A stretch of DNA of 14,026 nt from Spirogloea muscicola (GCA_009602725.1 WELB01000085.1:333881-347906), one strand, 5' to 3'. Positions 1-8,735 are shown, counted from the stretch's first letter. Notes: generated by a model not told the origin, from the sequence alone. Numbers and translations are program-made.

Positions 1-3000
1 CGGCGCTGGCGGTCCACGGCGCGCGGGTGCTGCTGCGCGCCGCGGACGGCGTCGCGGCGCTGTCCTGCGAGGCCCTGCAGGCCTATACGGCCGCCCTCGA
101 CCTCGGCGGCGGCGCCGAGGGCCCGGCGCACAAGTCGCAGGCCGAGGCCGCCTCGGAGCTGCGCGCTCTCCTGGCCGGCTCCAAGCTCGTCAACCCCCGC
201 AAGGACGGCGTCAGCCTCGCCGCCATCAACGCCCTCCCTCAGTGCCACGGCCTAGGTGCGCACGCCCTCCACTGCTTGCACAGTTGTCATGCCTCTGCTG
301 AAGGCGTGTCTTAGTTGTCCCCAATATAGGCTGGTCGATGTGCATGCTGCAAAAGGCTTCACGGGGCTGCATCCATCACCGCTGCAGCACGTACGTCGGG
401 GCTTTGACGAGCATGACATACAGATCTCCAGTGGCCTCATGTGACCTGCCGCGTCTGCTTCTGAAGTGCAGTGCGGGAGGCTTTGAAGTCGGCCGCTGGC
501 AGCGTCAAGGCCGAGCTCAGCGGGGCAACCGATGCGGCTCATGCTGCCTCGAATGGCAAGCTGGGCAGCACCTTCATTCCCTCCCCACTGGTGGCGACGC
601 ACGTCACCGCCCTCCTTCGCTCGCTCGTGCCCCTGGCCTCCAGCAGCGTGCGCCGTACGTCCAAAGTCATCGAGGTCCTGTCGCGGCACGAGGTGAGGCT
701 GCAGTGATTGGTGCAGGACCTGGAGTTGCTAGTGCACACACATCAGGCCATTCGTCAGTGTGCTGGAGCTTTTGCGCTGGAGGTGATGGCCGCCAGTGCC
801 GGCACCTTCTGTGCTTGTACCAGGCACAACCTGGAGGCGAGCTCTCGGCAGCGGAGCTGTCTGGTGCCCTGGGCATTGCCTCAGAGACTGTGGCAGCAAT
901 TCAGTTGGCAGCTGATGAGGTGTCTTCAGCCATCTCGTTGGCCGACCTCGTCGACGGCGGTGGCCTGCCGGCGGTGCTCGCCGCGCACAAGTGTGTCGCC
1001 TGCTTGGACCTGGCACGCGAGCTTTTTGCGTTGGAGGCCGTCGCCAGCCTCCAGCTCCTGAAGAGCCGGGAGGCCAGCATCACCACACGATCTGCTGGCA
1101 AGGACGCTGCTCCACAGGCCGAGGTTGGAGCTGGCGAGCAGCGGAAGGGCGGCGGTGCAGGACGGGGAAGGGAGGGCAGCGGAAAGAAGGGGAAGGGGGC
1201 CAGCGCTATTGGGGGTGGGGGTGGCGGACTGCTTGGCAAGGGCACAGCCCTGGTGCGGCAGTACCTCGAAGGTGTGCTCCAAGGTGGCCGCGGCTCGGGC
1301 CTGACCGCACAGGTGGAGGCCCTTAATGGAGCTCTGGACGCAAAGAGCGAGGGCATGCAGGAGCACCTAGTAGCCCTGCAGGCGGCGCTGGAAAGCAATG
1401 AGGCCCGGCGAGTGCCCAAGATTCCCAAGGTCTGTCACACATGCACTGTAAATGTGTGCTCAGAACCTGTACTTACAGTAAAATTCTACGTTATTTGCCT
1501 CTCTGCTGCAAGCTCGGCACTGCACATTGTAATACTGCCTCTTCTTTGTACACAGGGCACAAGGGATTTCTTGCCGGACCAGATGGCAATCCGCGAGAAG
1601 GCCTTTGCTATCATCACGGCGGTGTTCAAGCGCCACGGCGGCGTGGCGCTGGACACCCCGGTGTTCGAGCTGCGGGAAACCCTCATGGGCAAGTACGGCG
1701 AGGACTCCAAGCTCATCTATGACCTCGCAGATCAGGTCCAGATGAATTCCATGCCAGCGAGCATGAATTTTGCAGCTATTTAGTGCCGCTTCCAGGCAGC
1801 AGCCAAGCGCTGCTGCAGAGCAGACACTGCAAAGCCTGCACCTGTTGATGTCGAATGTCTCTCTTGCGTGCCAATCAACTTTCTCGCAGGGAGGAGAGAT
1901 TCTGTCCCTACGCTACGACCTGACAGTGCCCTTTGCGAGGTACTTGGCGATGCACAATGTGGGGAACATCAAGCGGTACCACATTGCTCGAGTGAGCCTC
2001 ACTGGCGCCCTCAGTGCATGTCAACAGATGTAACCAGCAGTAAACCAGCCTCTTTTAACCATCACACTAATATTCTCTTACCTGCTCATTGTGTGCTACG
2101 AACTTGCAGGTGTACAGACGAGATAATCCTCAGATGAACCGGGGCAGGTACCGTGAATTTTACCAGTGCGACTTTGACATTGCAGGCACCTACATCCCCA
2201 TGGTACCTGATGCTGAAATCCTCAAAGTCATCACCGAGATTCTGGAGGAGCTCAGTATTGGGGAGTTTGAGGTCAGCCCTGAGCCTGATGGTCTGCCTCG
2301 CTTTCTTGCAAGAAAGATATGTCCTCCATTGCCATGGCTATGCTAGCTCGCATACTTGATCGCCTCTCTACAAGCCAGATGCTTACGAAGCAAGCCTTGT
2401 CTGATCAAGAGTGCTCCAGATAAAGCTGAACCACAGACGATTGCTGGACGGCATGCTGGACATTTGCGGTGTTCCACCTACCAAATTCCGCGCCATATGC
2501 TCAGCTATCGACAAGCTTGACAAGGAGTCCTGGGAAGTCGTTCGAGCTGAGATGGTCTGATGCCATTGCCCCTCGTTGCTCAGAGTGCGAAGAGGGTTGA
2601 TGAAAGAGCAGTGGGTGCAGTAGTTTAGTGGGGCTTTTGGCAACATGTCTGTAATAGTCCTCTGATCAGAGCCCGCTCTACAAGTTGTCATGCATTCTGA
2701 GTAATCTCGACTGTGTAAGAGACCGCATCCTTTTGTCATGCTTGTGGAAGGATAAGAGTGACATAAATTGAGGTGTTCATGACTTGGTCTGGCAGGTGAA
2801 TGAGAAGGGCCTGCCAGTAGATGTCGCTGACAGGATAGGGACCTTTGTATCCAAGCGGGGCGAGCCACTCTCACTTCTGCAGGAGCTCAGGTCACCTGAC
2901 GGGCCGTTTGCCGGCCACATAGAGTCGCTGGCAGCTCTGGAGGACCTCTTCTTGCTTTTTGGCTACCTGCAGTCTTTCCAATGCCTGGGCCGCATTGTCT

Positions 3001-4410
3001 TTGACCTGAGCTTGGCTCGAGGGCTTGACTACTACACTGGGGTCATATACGAGGCTGTCTTTAAAGGCGAATCACAGGTATACAGCATGGGACGAGCTTC
3101 ACCATGACAGTCCGCCGCCTTGATGTTTGTGTGCTTACCTTCAGCCAATACCAGGTGCCATGTTTGTTGCCATAGTGCTGGTCGGTTAAATTAATCTATA
3201 TCCCATGGAGCAGGTAGGATCAATAGCAGCTGGAGGGAGATATGACAATCTGGTCGGCATGTTCTGTGGGAAGCAGGTATGTCCGTCTGCTAACTCTTGT
3301 CCTGCTCCGCTGTAGGAGCATGTCTTGCCTGTTTGTTTGTCATGCTTGCTAGATGTAGTATGCATTGCCTCTTCAGTGTTATGAGCTATCTTGATAGCAC
3401 ACAGCCCCAGCAATTTTGAGCAAGTGCTTGGGCATCTGGGTACAGGTTCCTGCTGTGGGTATCTCACTTGGCATTGAGCGAGTGTTCTCTATCATGGAGG
3501 ATCTTGAGCGTCAACGAAGCGAGGTAGTGACCGTTTTAGCTTAATAGCAATGGCAACAAGTACATCAGGAGATGTCCATGTCCTCTGATTACTAAGCTAT
3601 ACTTACTTCGAACAACTGAAGATGGTTGTGATCTTAGTAGATGACGCTATGGAAATGTAGTTGTGGCCACATTTGCAGCAAAAGCAGCTCAGCCCCTCTC
3701 TGCCTGATGCCTCAATGCTTGTGCTGCGGAACTCAGGACTTTGACCCCACAGTGATGTACAGCTGACGTGTTACGCTCGCTGAAAGACGTGATATGGCTT
3801 TGGTTGCAGTTGATACGGAGTACTCAGACAGAGGTACTGATTGCCAGCATTGGGCCTGACCTTCTTCGGAAGCGTATGGAGTTATGTACGAAGCTCTGGG
3901 CAGCAGGCATTAAGGCAGAGTTTGTTTTTGCAGCATCGCCCAACCTGCAGAAGCAGCTCGAGTTTGCTAATAAGCAGGTCAGCCACAAATCATTGGCTTA
4001 TGTGTGCCTATGCCATGTCCTGCAAAGAGTACTCAATCTTAATATCGGCATTTGTGCCTTGCACTTCGATCTGACCAAGAAGCTACAGATAGGTGTAGAC
4101 ACAGACAAGGTTGTGTGAGCGTAGCTTCGACTTTGCATGTCTTACCTGCCAACTTGCATGTATTATGCTGCCCTGCAGCGTAACTTGTAAGGTTTTTTAG
4201 CATCAAAACAAACTGAAGGTAATGAAAGCATTGTCCTTCTGATGTCAGGGCATCCCATGGATGGTGCTATTTGGGTCTGACGAACTAGACAAGGGGGAAG
4301 TGAAAATCAAAGACTTGGTTCAAAGGACAGAAAGTAGCATTGCAGTGGATGCTTTAGTCGCAGTGTTGCAGGGTCACTTACGGACTTCTCAATCAAATAG
4401 GGAGCTATGA
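1..4410 (+). CDS. HisRS: Histidyl-tRNA synthetase, cytosolic plant type, 12 exons, 5' end outside window
   Basis: Charges tRNA-His with histidine; class II aminoacyl-tRNA synthetase. Exons read: <1-255, 472-692, 824-1429, 1556-1735, 1890-1991, 2110-2271, 2420-2554, 2796-3077, 3214-3276, 3446-3523, 3810-3977, 4249-4410 (TGA 4408-4410). All introns are GT-AG and the joined frame stays open for about 803 visible residues. Visible signatures: motif 1 region starting [17 protein letters not shown] (exon 4), [14 protein letters not shown] (exon 5), motif 2 [18 protein letters not shown] (exon 6), [10 protein letters not shown] (exon 7), the HisA loop [10 protein letters not shown] (exon 8), the glycine-rich [13 protein letters not shown] (exon 9), motif 3 [13 protein letters not shown] (exon 10), and the anticodon-binding domain in exons 11-12 ([34 protein letters not shown]). 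Plant cytosolic HisRS is, from memory, near 880 residues, so some 80 N-terminal residues probably lie upstream. The exact 3' end of exon 1 and the borders of exon 11 are the least certain joins. Confidence 0.95.
3..1429 (+). other. HisRS N-terminal extension with aromatic-amino-acid-lyase-like segment and Gly/Lys linker
   Basis: Exons 1-3 lie before the catalytic core and are absent from bacterial HisRS. Exon 1 reads [14 protein letters not shown], followed by [18 protein letters not shown]. This ordering resembles the C-terminal helical part of histidine/phenylalanine ammonia-lyases (ALS-EAL, then a His-rich turn, then LR-LL-GS). The resemblance is by eye and no lyase active site (the Ala-Ser-Gly MIO motif) is seen in the visible part. 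Exon 3 ends in a low-complexity linker rich in Gly, Lys and Arg ([16 protein letters not shown]), then [13 protein letters not shown] and a helical stretch that leads to the core. The linker is probably flexible or RNA-binding; that is inference. Confidence 0.6.
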
Positions 4411-4506
4411 TTAAATTAAACAGCTATGATAATTGCTGGAGGTTCTCCTCGCAGTGATTGTTTATGCCCTGCATACTTGCTGCATGTTGCAGTAGTATGA
4501 GATACG

Positions 4507-4542
4507 AACTTATGACAGCTACGGTCTTAGCTGTCATAAGTT
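4507..4542. repeat. Perfect 14-bp inverted repeat (hairpin) downstream of HisRS stop
   Basis: AACTTATGACAGCT (4507-4520) and its exact reverse complement (4529-4542) flank an 8-nt loop. It lies about 97 nt past the HisRS stop and before the candidate TGTAA signal at 4746, so it should be inside the 3' UTR. It could be an RNA stem-loop or a small mobile-element footprint. Confidence 0.85.
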
Positions 4543-4745
4543 TGACCATTCCTGACTAGAATAGGGGTCCCGGGGCTTGACTTGGAGGCTAGGCCCTGTT
4601 GGGCTTGCTTGTGGATCGTGCACCACTTTGACCCACAGGCAGCCTTGTCATTGCCTTGTGGGCAGCTTCTTCCAAGTCTTGGTCTGTCTAGCTGTTTGCT
4701 CAGTCAGGCAGGCAAGGTATTGGGTGCAGCTGGTGTTGAAGTACG

Positions 4746-4750
4746 TGTAA
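4746..4750 (+). terminator. Candidate poly(A) signal TGTAA for HisRS
   Basis: TGTAA is the characteristic chlorophyte polyadenylation pentamer. This is the first plus-strand copy I noticed after the HisRS stop, giving a 3' UTR of roughly 350 nt. A five-base motif occurs by chance often, so support is weak. Confidence 0.35.
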
Positions 4751-5017
4751 TGAAGCTGATTTGCACACAGACACCAGGGGCTCCAAAGAGGCTTGATATG
4801 GATAGTCCTCGGCCCATCAATGAGCATTCCAGCTCTCCATGCCTAGGTACTGAGAAGCAGCTGTCATGCTGTGTAGTGTCCACTGCCAAACCGCGTCATG
4901 AGCCCACTCAGAACAGAAACAGGTGACTACATCCACGCGGCCGGCAAACAACACTTAATCAAGTGGTGAATGCAGAAGGCAATAAAAGAGTCACAGCTTG
5001 ACACATATTAGATTGAG

Positions 5018-5032
5018 CATGCAGATTGCATG
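5018..5032. promoter_or_regulatory. Inverted pair of RY cores (CATGCA-N3-TGCATG)
   Basis: CATGCA at 5018-5023 and TGCATG at 5027-5032 form a short palindrome with a 3-nt spacer. CATGCA is the RY core bound by ABI3/FUS3/LEC2 B3 domains in land plants. It sits between two 3' ends, where a promoter role is not expected. Confidence 0.25.
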
Positions 5033-5427
5033 CGTTGACCACTATAGAGACCTTTGGGGGATACAGTAGGAGGTACTTTTGAAGCACAAACTTCTGATAT
5101 CCTTTGAGTGACAACCATTTATAAGCTCTTAGACTTTATTATCTAATTGATTGCTCGACACCACATACAAAGCTAAAGCTTGTGTGCAAGCACAACAATG
5201 ATAGGACAATCTTGCATACCACGTTTGGAGATTCATGGGTCTACATATAGACAGGGAACTTGGGCATAGATCACAACGAACATAACAAACGCTTCAGGCT
5301 CTTGCCTACTTCTCAAAGACAAATATAAGCTGATCTCTCTCCATCAGAAGGTAGTGATTTGCTTCCAAGAAGTGAGCAAGCTCTTACCGATTCGTCGAGC
5401 GGCTGTGGAGGCCAGCCAAAATGCGTG

Positions 5428-5514
5428 AAATGATTGGTAATGTGAGAGCGCAGCTCCCAGGCCCAGGCTAAAAATGATTGGTAATGTGAGAGCGCAGCTC
5501 CCAGGCCCAGGCTA
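5428..5514. repeat. Two tandem copies of a 43-nt unit (period 44)
   Basis: Copies at 5428-5470 and 5472-5514 are identical over AAATGATTGGTAATGTGAGA... and end ...CCCAGGCCCAGGCTA. The second copy runs directly into TATAAATA (5512-5519), while the first is followed by AAAAATG, so the duplication boundary creates a TATA-like sequence in one copy only. No CRISPR-like spacers are present. Confidence 0.9.
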
Positions 5515-5645
5515 TAAATAATGGCAAAGAATATGGGGAAGAATTGACCCCAGAGATCTTTGGACGTGGGGTTGGTGGGCGTTATCAGACACTCCCTGCT
5601 AGTCTTCAAGCTAAGCGGCGATTGCAGAATTTGTCATGGATAATG

Positions 5646-5650
5646 TTACA
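5646..5650 (-). terminator. Candidate poly(A) signal TGTAA for the phosphatase gene
   Basis: Plus-strand TTACA reads TGTAA on the minus strand, about 200 nt past the phosphatase stop codon. This is a plausible chlorophyte poly(A) signal but rests on five bases. Confidence 0.35.
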
Positions 5651-5851
5651 TCAGACAACTTCTGCTGTTGCTGCTGCTCGCCAAACTCTGTTCTTGCTAT
5701 TGGGCTGGCCTCTTCTGCCTCCATCCTTCTAGGGGCGATCAATGAAATGAATGCAACTTGCCTTTGAGTGCTATTGGTGACCGCTGAAAATGTGTAACAC
5801 TTGGAGCTTGTCTCTGGGAAGGCTAGACAGACAGCCTGGATGCCTGTCAGG

Positions 5852-7110
5852 CTAGGCCAGTAGAAGTCTATGGCTGCCTCTCCTCATGTCTGTCCTGCTC
5901 CTGTCCCCATTGAGGCGTAAAGTGTATGCTGTGTCATCCTCAAGCGTGTGAAAGTGGAGACGCAGCTCCTCCCTGGTCACTAGTAGGGATGCAAAGCCCT
6001 GGCCGTTGTAAAAGTACTTGAGATCTTTGGGATAATGATCATCCGGCAGGCGAGGATCACCGTGGTGCCAAGCTTTGGATCCACCTCCGCAGTTGATGAA
6101 TTGTGTGTACCTGCTCAAAGTGGCGACGTGACTTTGAGCTCAGCAGAACTGACAACAGCAATCTCATTCCATGATCAGAAGAGCTTCAACTGCAGGCAAT
6201 ATTCTAAGCACAAATTAAACACACATGGGCTTGTCAGCGAGTCAAGAAGATGGTGCATCCTGTACACCTCTCTGATTTCTCCACATGTTGCAAGTCGTGA
6301 TCATGGCCATTCATGTACAGATCTACCTTATACTCCTGCAACATTCAACGAAGATGAGATGGAAAACTTAGAGCGGAGAGAGGAGTGCACGCGCAAGTTC
6401 GCAGCTTCTACTTCGAAACCCTTATCCCGGCAATCAAATGGAGACACAATTGCCTCAACAGTTGCAACTACTATGACACCACATGTCTGACGTGATATCC
6501 CGCAAGCATGCCAGCATGCGCAGAACGGCGGGGCATGCACCTCCAATAAAGGTGAGATTTGGTCAACTAGCTCTTCAGTGTCACCATGGTGGCCGTAGCT
6601 GAAGACGGGATGGTGACCAATAACAATTTTGAATCTGCCCCTGGACTGGTTAAGCGCCTCTCTTAGCTCCTGCAAGAACACAGGAGCACAGCTTTGGTTT
6701 GTCATACCTCTCAGCATTGATCCCACAAGGAAGCCAGCTGCATGTTCAGCCTTGTCGCTATTGGGTGCAAGCACTTACACATGACTATGTTAGTAGACCT
6801 GAATGCCTAGCTTCTAACTGTTGGATCTTGATGCTTGGCTGCACTTTATAATGGTCCAGCTCACCTGACATGGACATTGAGACTCAGAAAAGATCAGCCC
6901 AACAATGCCAACAAGGAGCAGTACCTCAGACTGACTATCCAAAGATGGCAACGTAGATTCCTACCTCCACTTGTGCGCTAAGCTGAGCCGTCCAGTTGTC
7001 GCTCTTCAAACCCCTCCAGTCCATCACATGTTCTTTGTAGTTCTTGTGGTGATACGCGCTAACAAAAGGAGTGGTGTCATAGAAGAAAAAGTCAACGGTC
7101 TCATCACACT
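5852..7110 (-). CDS. Purple acid phosphatase, C-terminal portion, 5' exons not found
   Basis: Metallophosphoesterase of the low-molecular-weight plant/mammalian purple acid phosphatase type, which frees phosphate from organic esters, usually in secretory, vacuolar or extracellular space. Exons on the minus strand: 7110-6965, 6669-6541, 6335-6268, 6110-5852 (TAG 5854-5852), phases 2-0-0-2, with 199 readable residues. Family motifs in order: VDFFFYDTTPFV and HVMDWRGL (exon 1), KIVIGHHPVFSYGHHGDTEEL (split over the exon 2 text), LYMNGHDHDLQHV (exon 3), QFINCGGGSKAW and YFYNGQGF (exon 4). The His of GHHP and both His of GHDH are three of the seven metal ligands. The other four (GDxG, GDNFY with its Asp and Tyr, GNHD) belong to the missing N-terminal half. 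Family length is about 330 residues, so some 130-150 residues and any signal peptide are absent. The gene may be truncated by repeats or mis-assembled. Confidence 0.9.
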
Positions 7111-7194
7111 CTGCACCCAGTCAGAAATTACTGAATAAGATATTAGCTACAAAACCACCTCCATCCATTACAATGCGTGCCGTCTCCCCTCTTT

Positions 7195-7205
7195 CCCCCC
7201 CCCCN
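7195..7205. other. C10 run ending in an undetermined base
   Basis: Ten C residues (7195-7204) are followed by the only N in the window. It lies about 85 nt from the 5'-most phosphatase exon and next to the repeat block, so it marks low sequence certainty exactly where the gene loses continuity. Confidence 0.9.
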
Positions 7206-7231
7206 TAGAGGCTGCAGCTACCGCCCGTTGT

Positions 7232-7462
7232 GGAAGAAATTGCTCGCCCACAGAGGGTAGGGGCTGGGAAAGACAAGTCCAAACTTGATTCTGCGGGATT
7301 GGTTGAGCTACGCACCCTTTTACTGAATGATTTTGCAGCTGCTTTGTTTCTTCATGTGCTTGTTTTCTTAGCGCTTCCCCTGGCCCCCGTCTCGTACTTT
7401 GTTCATTCTTTTATGGGCTGCCTTCTCCAGCCCCTATCCTCAGTGGGCGAGCCCTTTCTTCA
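7232..7462. repeat. Fold-back repeat: ~40-nt inverted arms around a ~150-nt spacer
   Basis: The sequence at 7232-7272 (core GCTCGCCCAC...TAGGGGCTGG) matches the reverse complement of 7422-7462 at about 85% by eye. The right arm is itself one of the direct-repeat units found again at 8690-8735. Such inverted arms are typical of fold-back or MITE-like elements; no transposase is visible. Confidence 0.7.
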
Positions 7463-7624
7463 GCTAGCTACTCAGACTTGCATCTCCTGACTAGAGGTTA
7501 CTGAGCGTTCCCTGGCTGATGTCTTAGTCCTAGTCCTTCGCACGCCGGCTCCTCCAGACCTTGTCCATTCCTTTGGGCTGGCCTTTCCCAGCCACCAGTC
7601 AATCTGGCCGCGCTTTCTTCTTTC
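7371..7624. repeat. Repeat cluster copy 1 (order B then A), two stem-loops
   Basis: Block B (about 7371-7462) holds CTTCCCCTGGC, GGGCTG...CAGCCC and GGGCGAGCCCTTTCTT. Block A (7474-7624) starts AGACTTGCATCT and ends near CTGGCCGCGCTTTCTTC. Each carries a stem-loop: 7415-7433 (GGGCTG/CAGCCC) and 7576-7593 (GGCTGG/CCAGCC). The A and B stem-loop regions also resemble one another (TTCATTCTTT-GGGCTG against TCCATTCCTTT-GGGCTGG), so the whole may have grown from one smaller unit. Confidence 0.75.
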
Positions 7625-7740
7625 ATCTCTTTGGAGAGCTGCTTCTTCTCTGGGAGAGCTACTTCTTCTAGCTGGCTGTGATGTCCACAGGCGCTTTTAT
7701 GCACGGTGTAGGACACCGGGATTCATCTGGTGGACAACCC

Positions 7741-7935
7741 TTATATGGGGGACATTCGCCTTCTTGTATAGGGCACTTGGTTATCACTGCTTTCAGGACC
7801 ATTTGTTGTGTGGTGTTGGTAAAGCTCTTCAAGCTTTGATGCGTCAGATATAGGCGACATTAGCCTCTCTTTTAGGAGTCTTTTGCCTACGCTTGTTGAG
7901 CAGTTGTTAACAACGCCAAAAAGACTCGACGTCAC
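7741..7935 (-). pseudogene. Fragment resembling the core of a MutS-family mismatch-repair protein
   Basis: The minus-strand frame reads SLFGVVNNCSTSVGKRLL, then KERLMSPISDASKLEELY, then unrelated residues and a TAA/TAG-type stop at 7741. The pattern SL(F)-x-(I/V)(L/V)-(N)-x-C/T-x-T-x-x-G-x-RLL-x-x-(W/R)L-x-x-P-(L/I)-x-D is the conserved start of the MutS core/lever region. The frame stays open upstream into about 8070, but that part shows no family signal. Only some 40 residues match and no ATPase, clamp or mismatch-binding domain is nearby. It is therefore a relic or a chance match. Codons are more AT-rich than in the flanking genes. Confidence 0.4.
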
Positions 7936-8223
7936 CCTAAGTGAGGTATTCCAGTCGCTCGTTCTTTTGCTAAAGATATCATTAAAGCTCTCTTAAGGTC
8001 ATAACGCTTGACGATTCGGAACAGGTCCGGCCGGAGAGGAGAGAGGAGCCGGCACTCTGGGCGAGGTGCTCGGCAAGACCACAATCTGCCCGTGGGGAGG
8101 GAGGTCAAATACGATCATTCAATATCAGAGGAAAATCCACAAAGTTGAGGAGAAATCTCTTCCCGCCCCCGCCGCGCCCAAGCCGCCCTCGGCGCCGCCA
8201 CTCTGACGGGGCACCCCCGCCTG

Positions 8224-8234
8224 CCACGTGTCAT

Positions 8235-8267
<33 letters not shown>

Positions 8268-8335
8268 GCGGCGGCGGCGGCGGGGGAGCGGCTGGCCGGG
8301 GGGATGGGTGGTGACGTGGCAGCAGGGGAATATAC
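8224..8335. promoter_or_regulatory. GC-rich island with G-box, GGC microsatellite, ACGTGGC and TATA-like motif
   Basis: CCACGTGT (G-box, 8224-8231), ATTGG (inverted CCAAT, 8233-8237), a (GGC)n tract (8236-8285), ACGTGGC (ABRE-like, 8314-8320) and AATATAC (8329-8335) follow one another in order on the plus strand. The arrangement looks like a plant-type promoter firing to the right, but no downstream gene can be supported, and most motifs work in both orientations. Confidence 0.35.
8236..8285. repeat. (GGC)n trinucleotide microsatellite
   Basis: About 16 GGC units, interrupted once by GCGC. It produces poly-Arg or poly-Ala open frames on both strands that should not be taken as genes. Confidence 0.95.
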
Positions 8336-8494
8336 CCGGCCGCTTCTCGGGGCCTTCTGTGCTGCCGCGTGTCCGCGCAAGCTTCGCCTCTTCCAGGCCT
8401 CGTGGGTCGTTCAGTTAAGAAAAGCGCGGTTAAGAGAAGCGCGGAAGCGGCGGTTAGTGGGTGCTTGTTTTTCGTTTGTTTTGTGCTTGTTTTT

Positions 8495-8735
8495 AGACTT
8501 GCATCTTCTGACTCGAGATTACTGAGAGTCCCCTTGCTGCTGTCTCAGTACTTAGCACCCCGGATTCTTCTGTCCTTGTCCATTCCTTTTGGGTTGGCCT
8601 CTCCCAGCCACCAGTCAATCTGGCCGCGCTTGCTTCTTTCCTGAGCACTTCCCCTGGCGCCCTTCACGTACATTTGTTCATTCTTTCTTGGGCTGCCTGT
8701 TCCAGCCCGTATCCTCAATGGGCGAGCCCTTTCTT
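8495..8735. repeat. Repeat cluster copy 2 (order A then B), two stem-loops
   Basis: Block A (8495-8640) matches 7474-7624, and block B (about 8645-8735) matches 7371-7462, so the order is the reverse of copy 1. Stem-loops: 8592-8609 (GGTTGG/CCAGCC, one G.T pair) and 8690-8708 (GGGCTG/CAGCCC). The stems are kept while loops differ. The permuted order fits a tandem array cut at different points. Confidence 0.75.

Larger units (their letters stand above)
4411..5851. other. Intergenic region between convergent HisRS and phosphatase genes
   Basis: No convincing exon was found on either strand. Open frames at 4582-4926 (+) and 5313-5609 (-) have no recognisable motif and no supporting splice pattern. 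The stretch should hold both 3' UTRs. It contains a perfect 14-bp hairpin, a CATGCA inverted pair, a 44-nt tandem duplication and candidate TGTAA poly(A) signals, listed separately. Confidence 0.6.

Noticed and set aside
901-1428. Long minus-strand frames opposite HisRS exon 3
   Set aside because: They are shadows of a GC-rich coding exon; residues are Arg/Ala/Pro/Ser-rich without motifs.
338-1783. A single 481-codon plus-strand open frame
   Set aside because: It is a read-through of HisRS exons 3 and 4 with their flanking introns. Donor and acceptor sites and the HisRS motif order show the real exons.
4582-4926. 114-codon plus-strand frame after HisRS
   Set aside because: No motif, no splice link to HisRS (which already has a stop at 4408-4410), and it overlaps the likely poly(A) region.
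5428-5514. Direct repeats as a CRISPR array
   Set aside because: There are only two adjoining copies with no spacer between them, in a eukaryotic gene region.
5313-5609. 98-codon hydrophobic minus-strand frame
   Set aside because: Much of it is the translation of the 44-nt tandem duplication; the hydrophobic stretch repeats for that reason, and no family is recognised.
8145-8525. 126-codon plus-strand frame with poly-Arg
   Set aside because: The core is the translated GGC microsatellite. The MGGDVAAGEY start inside it is possible but has no support.
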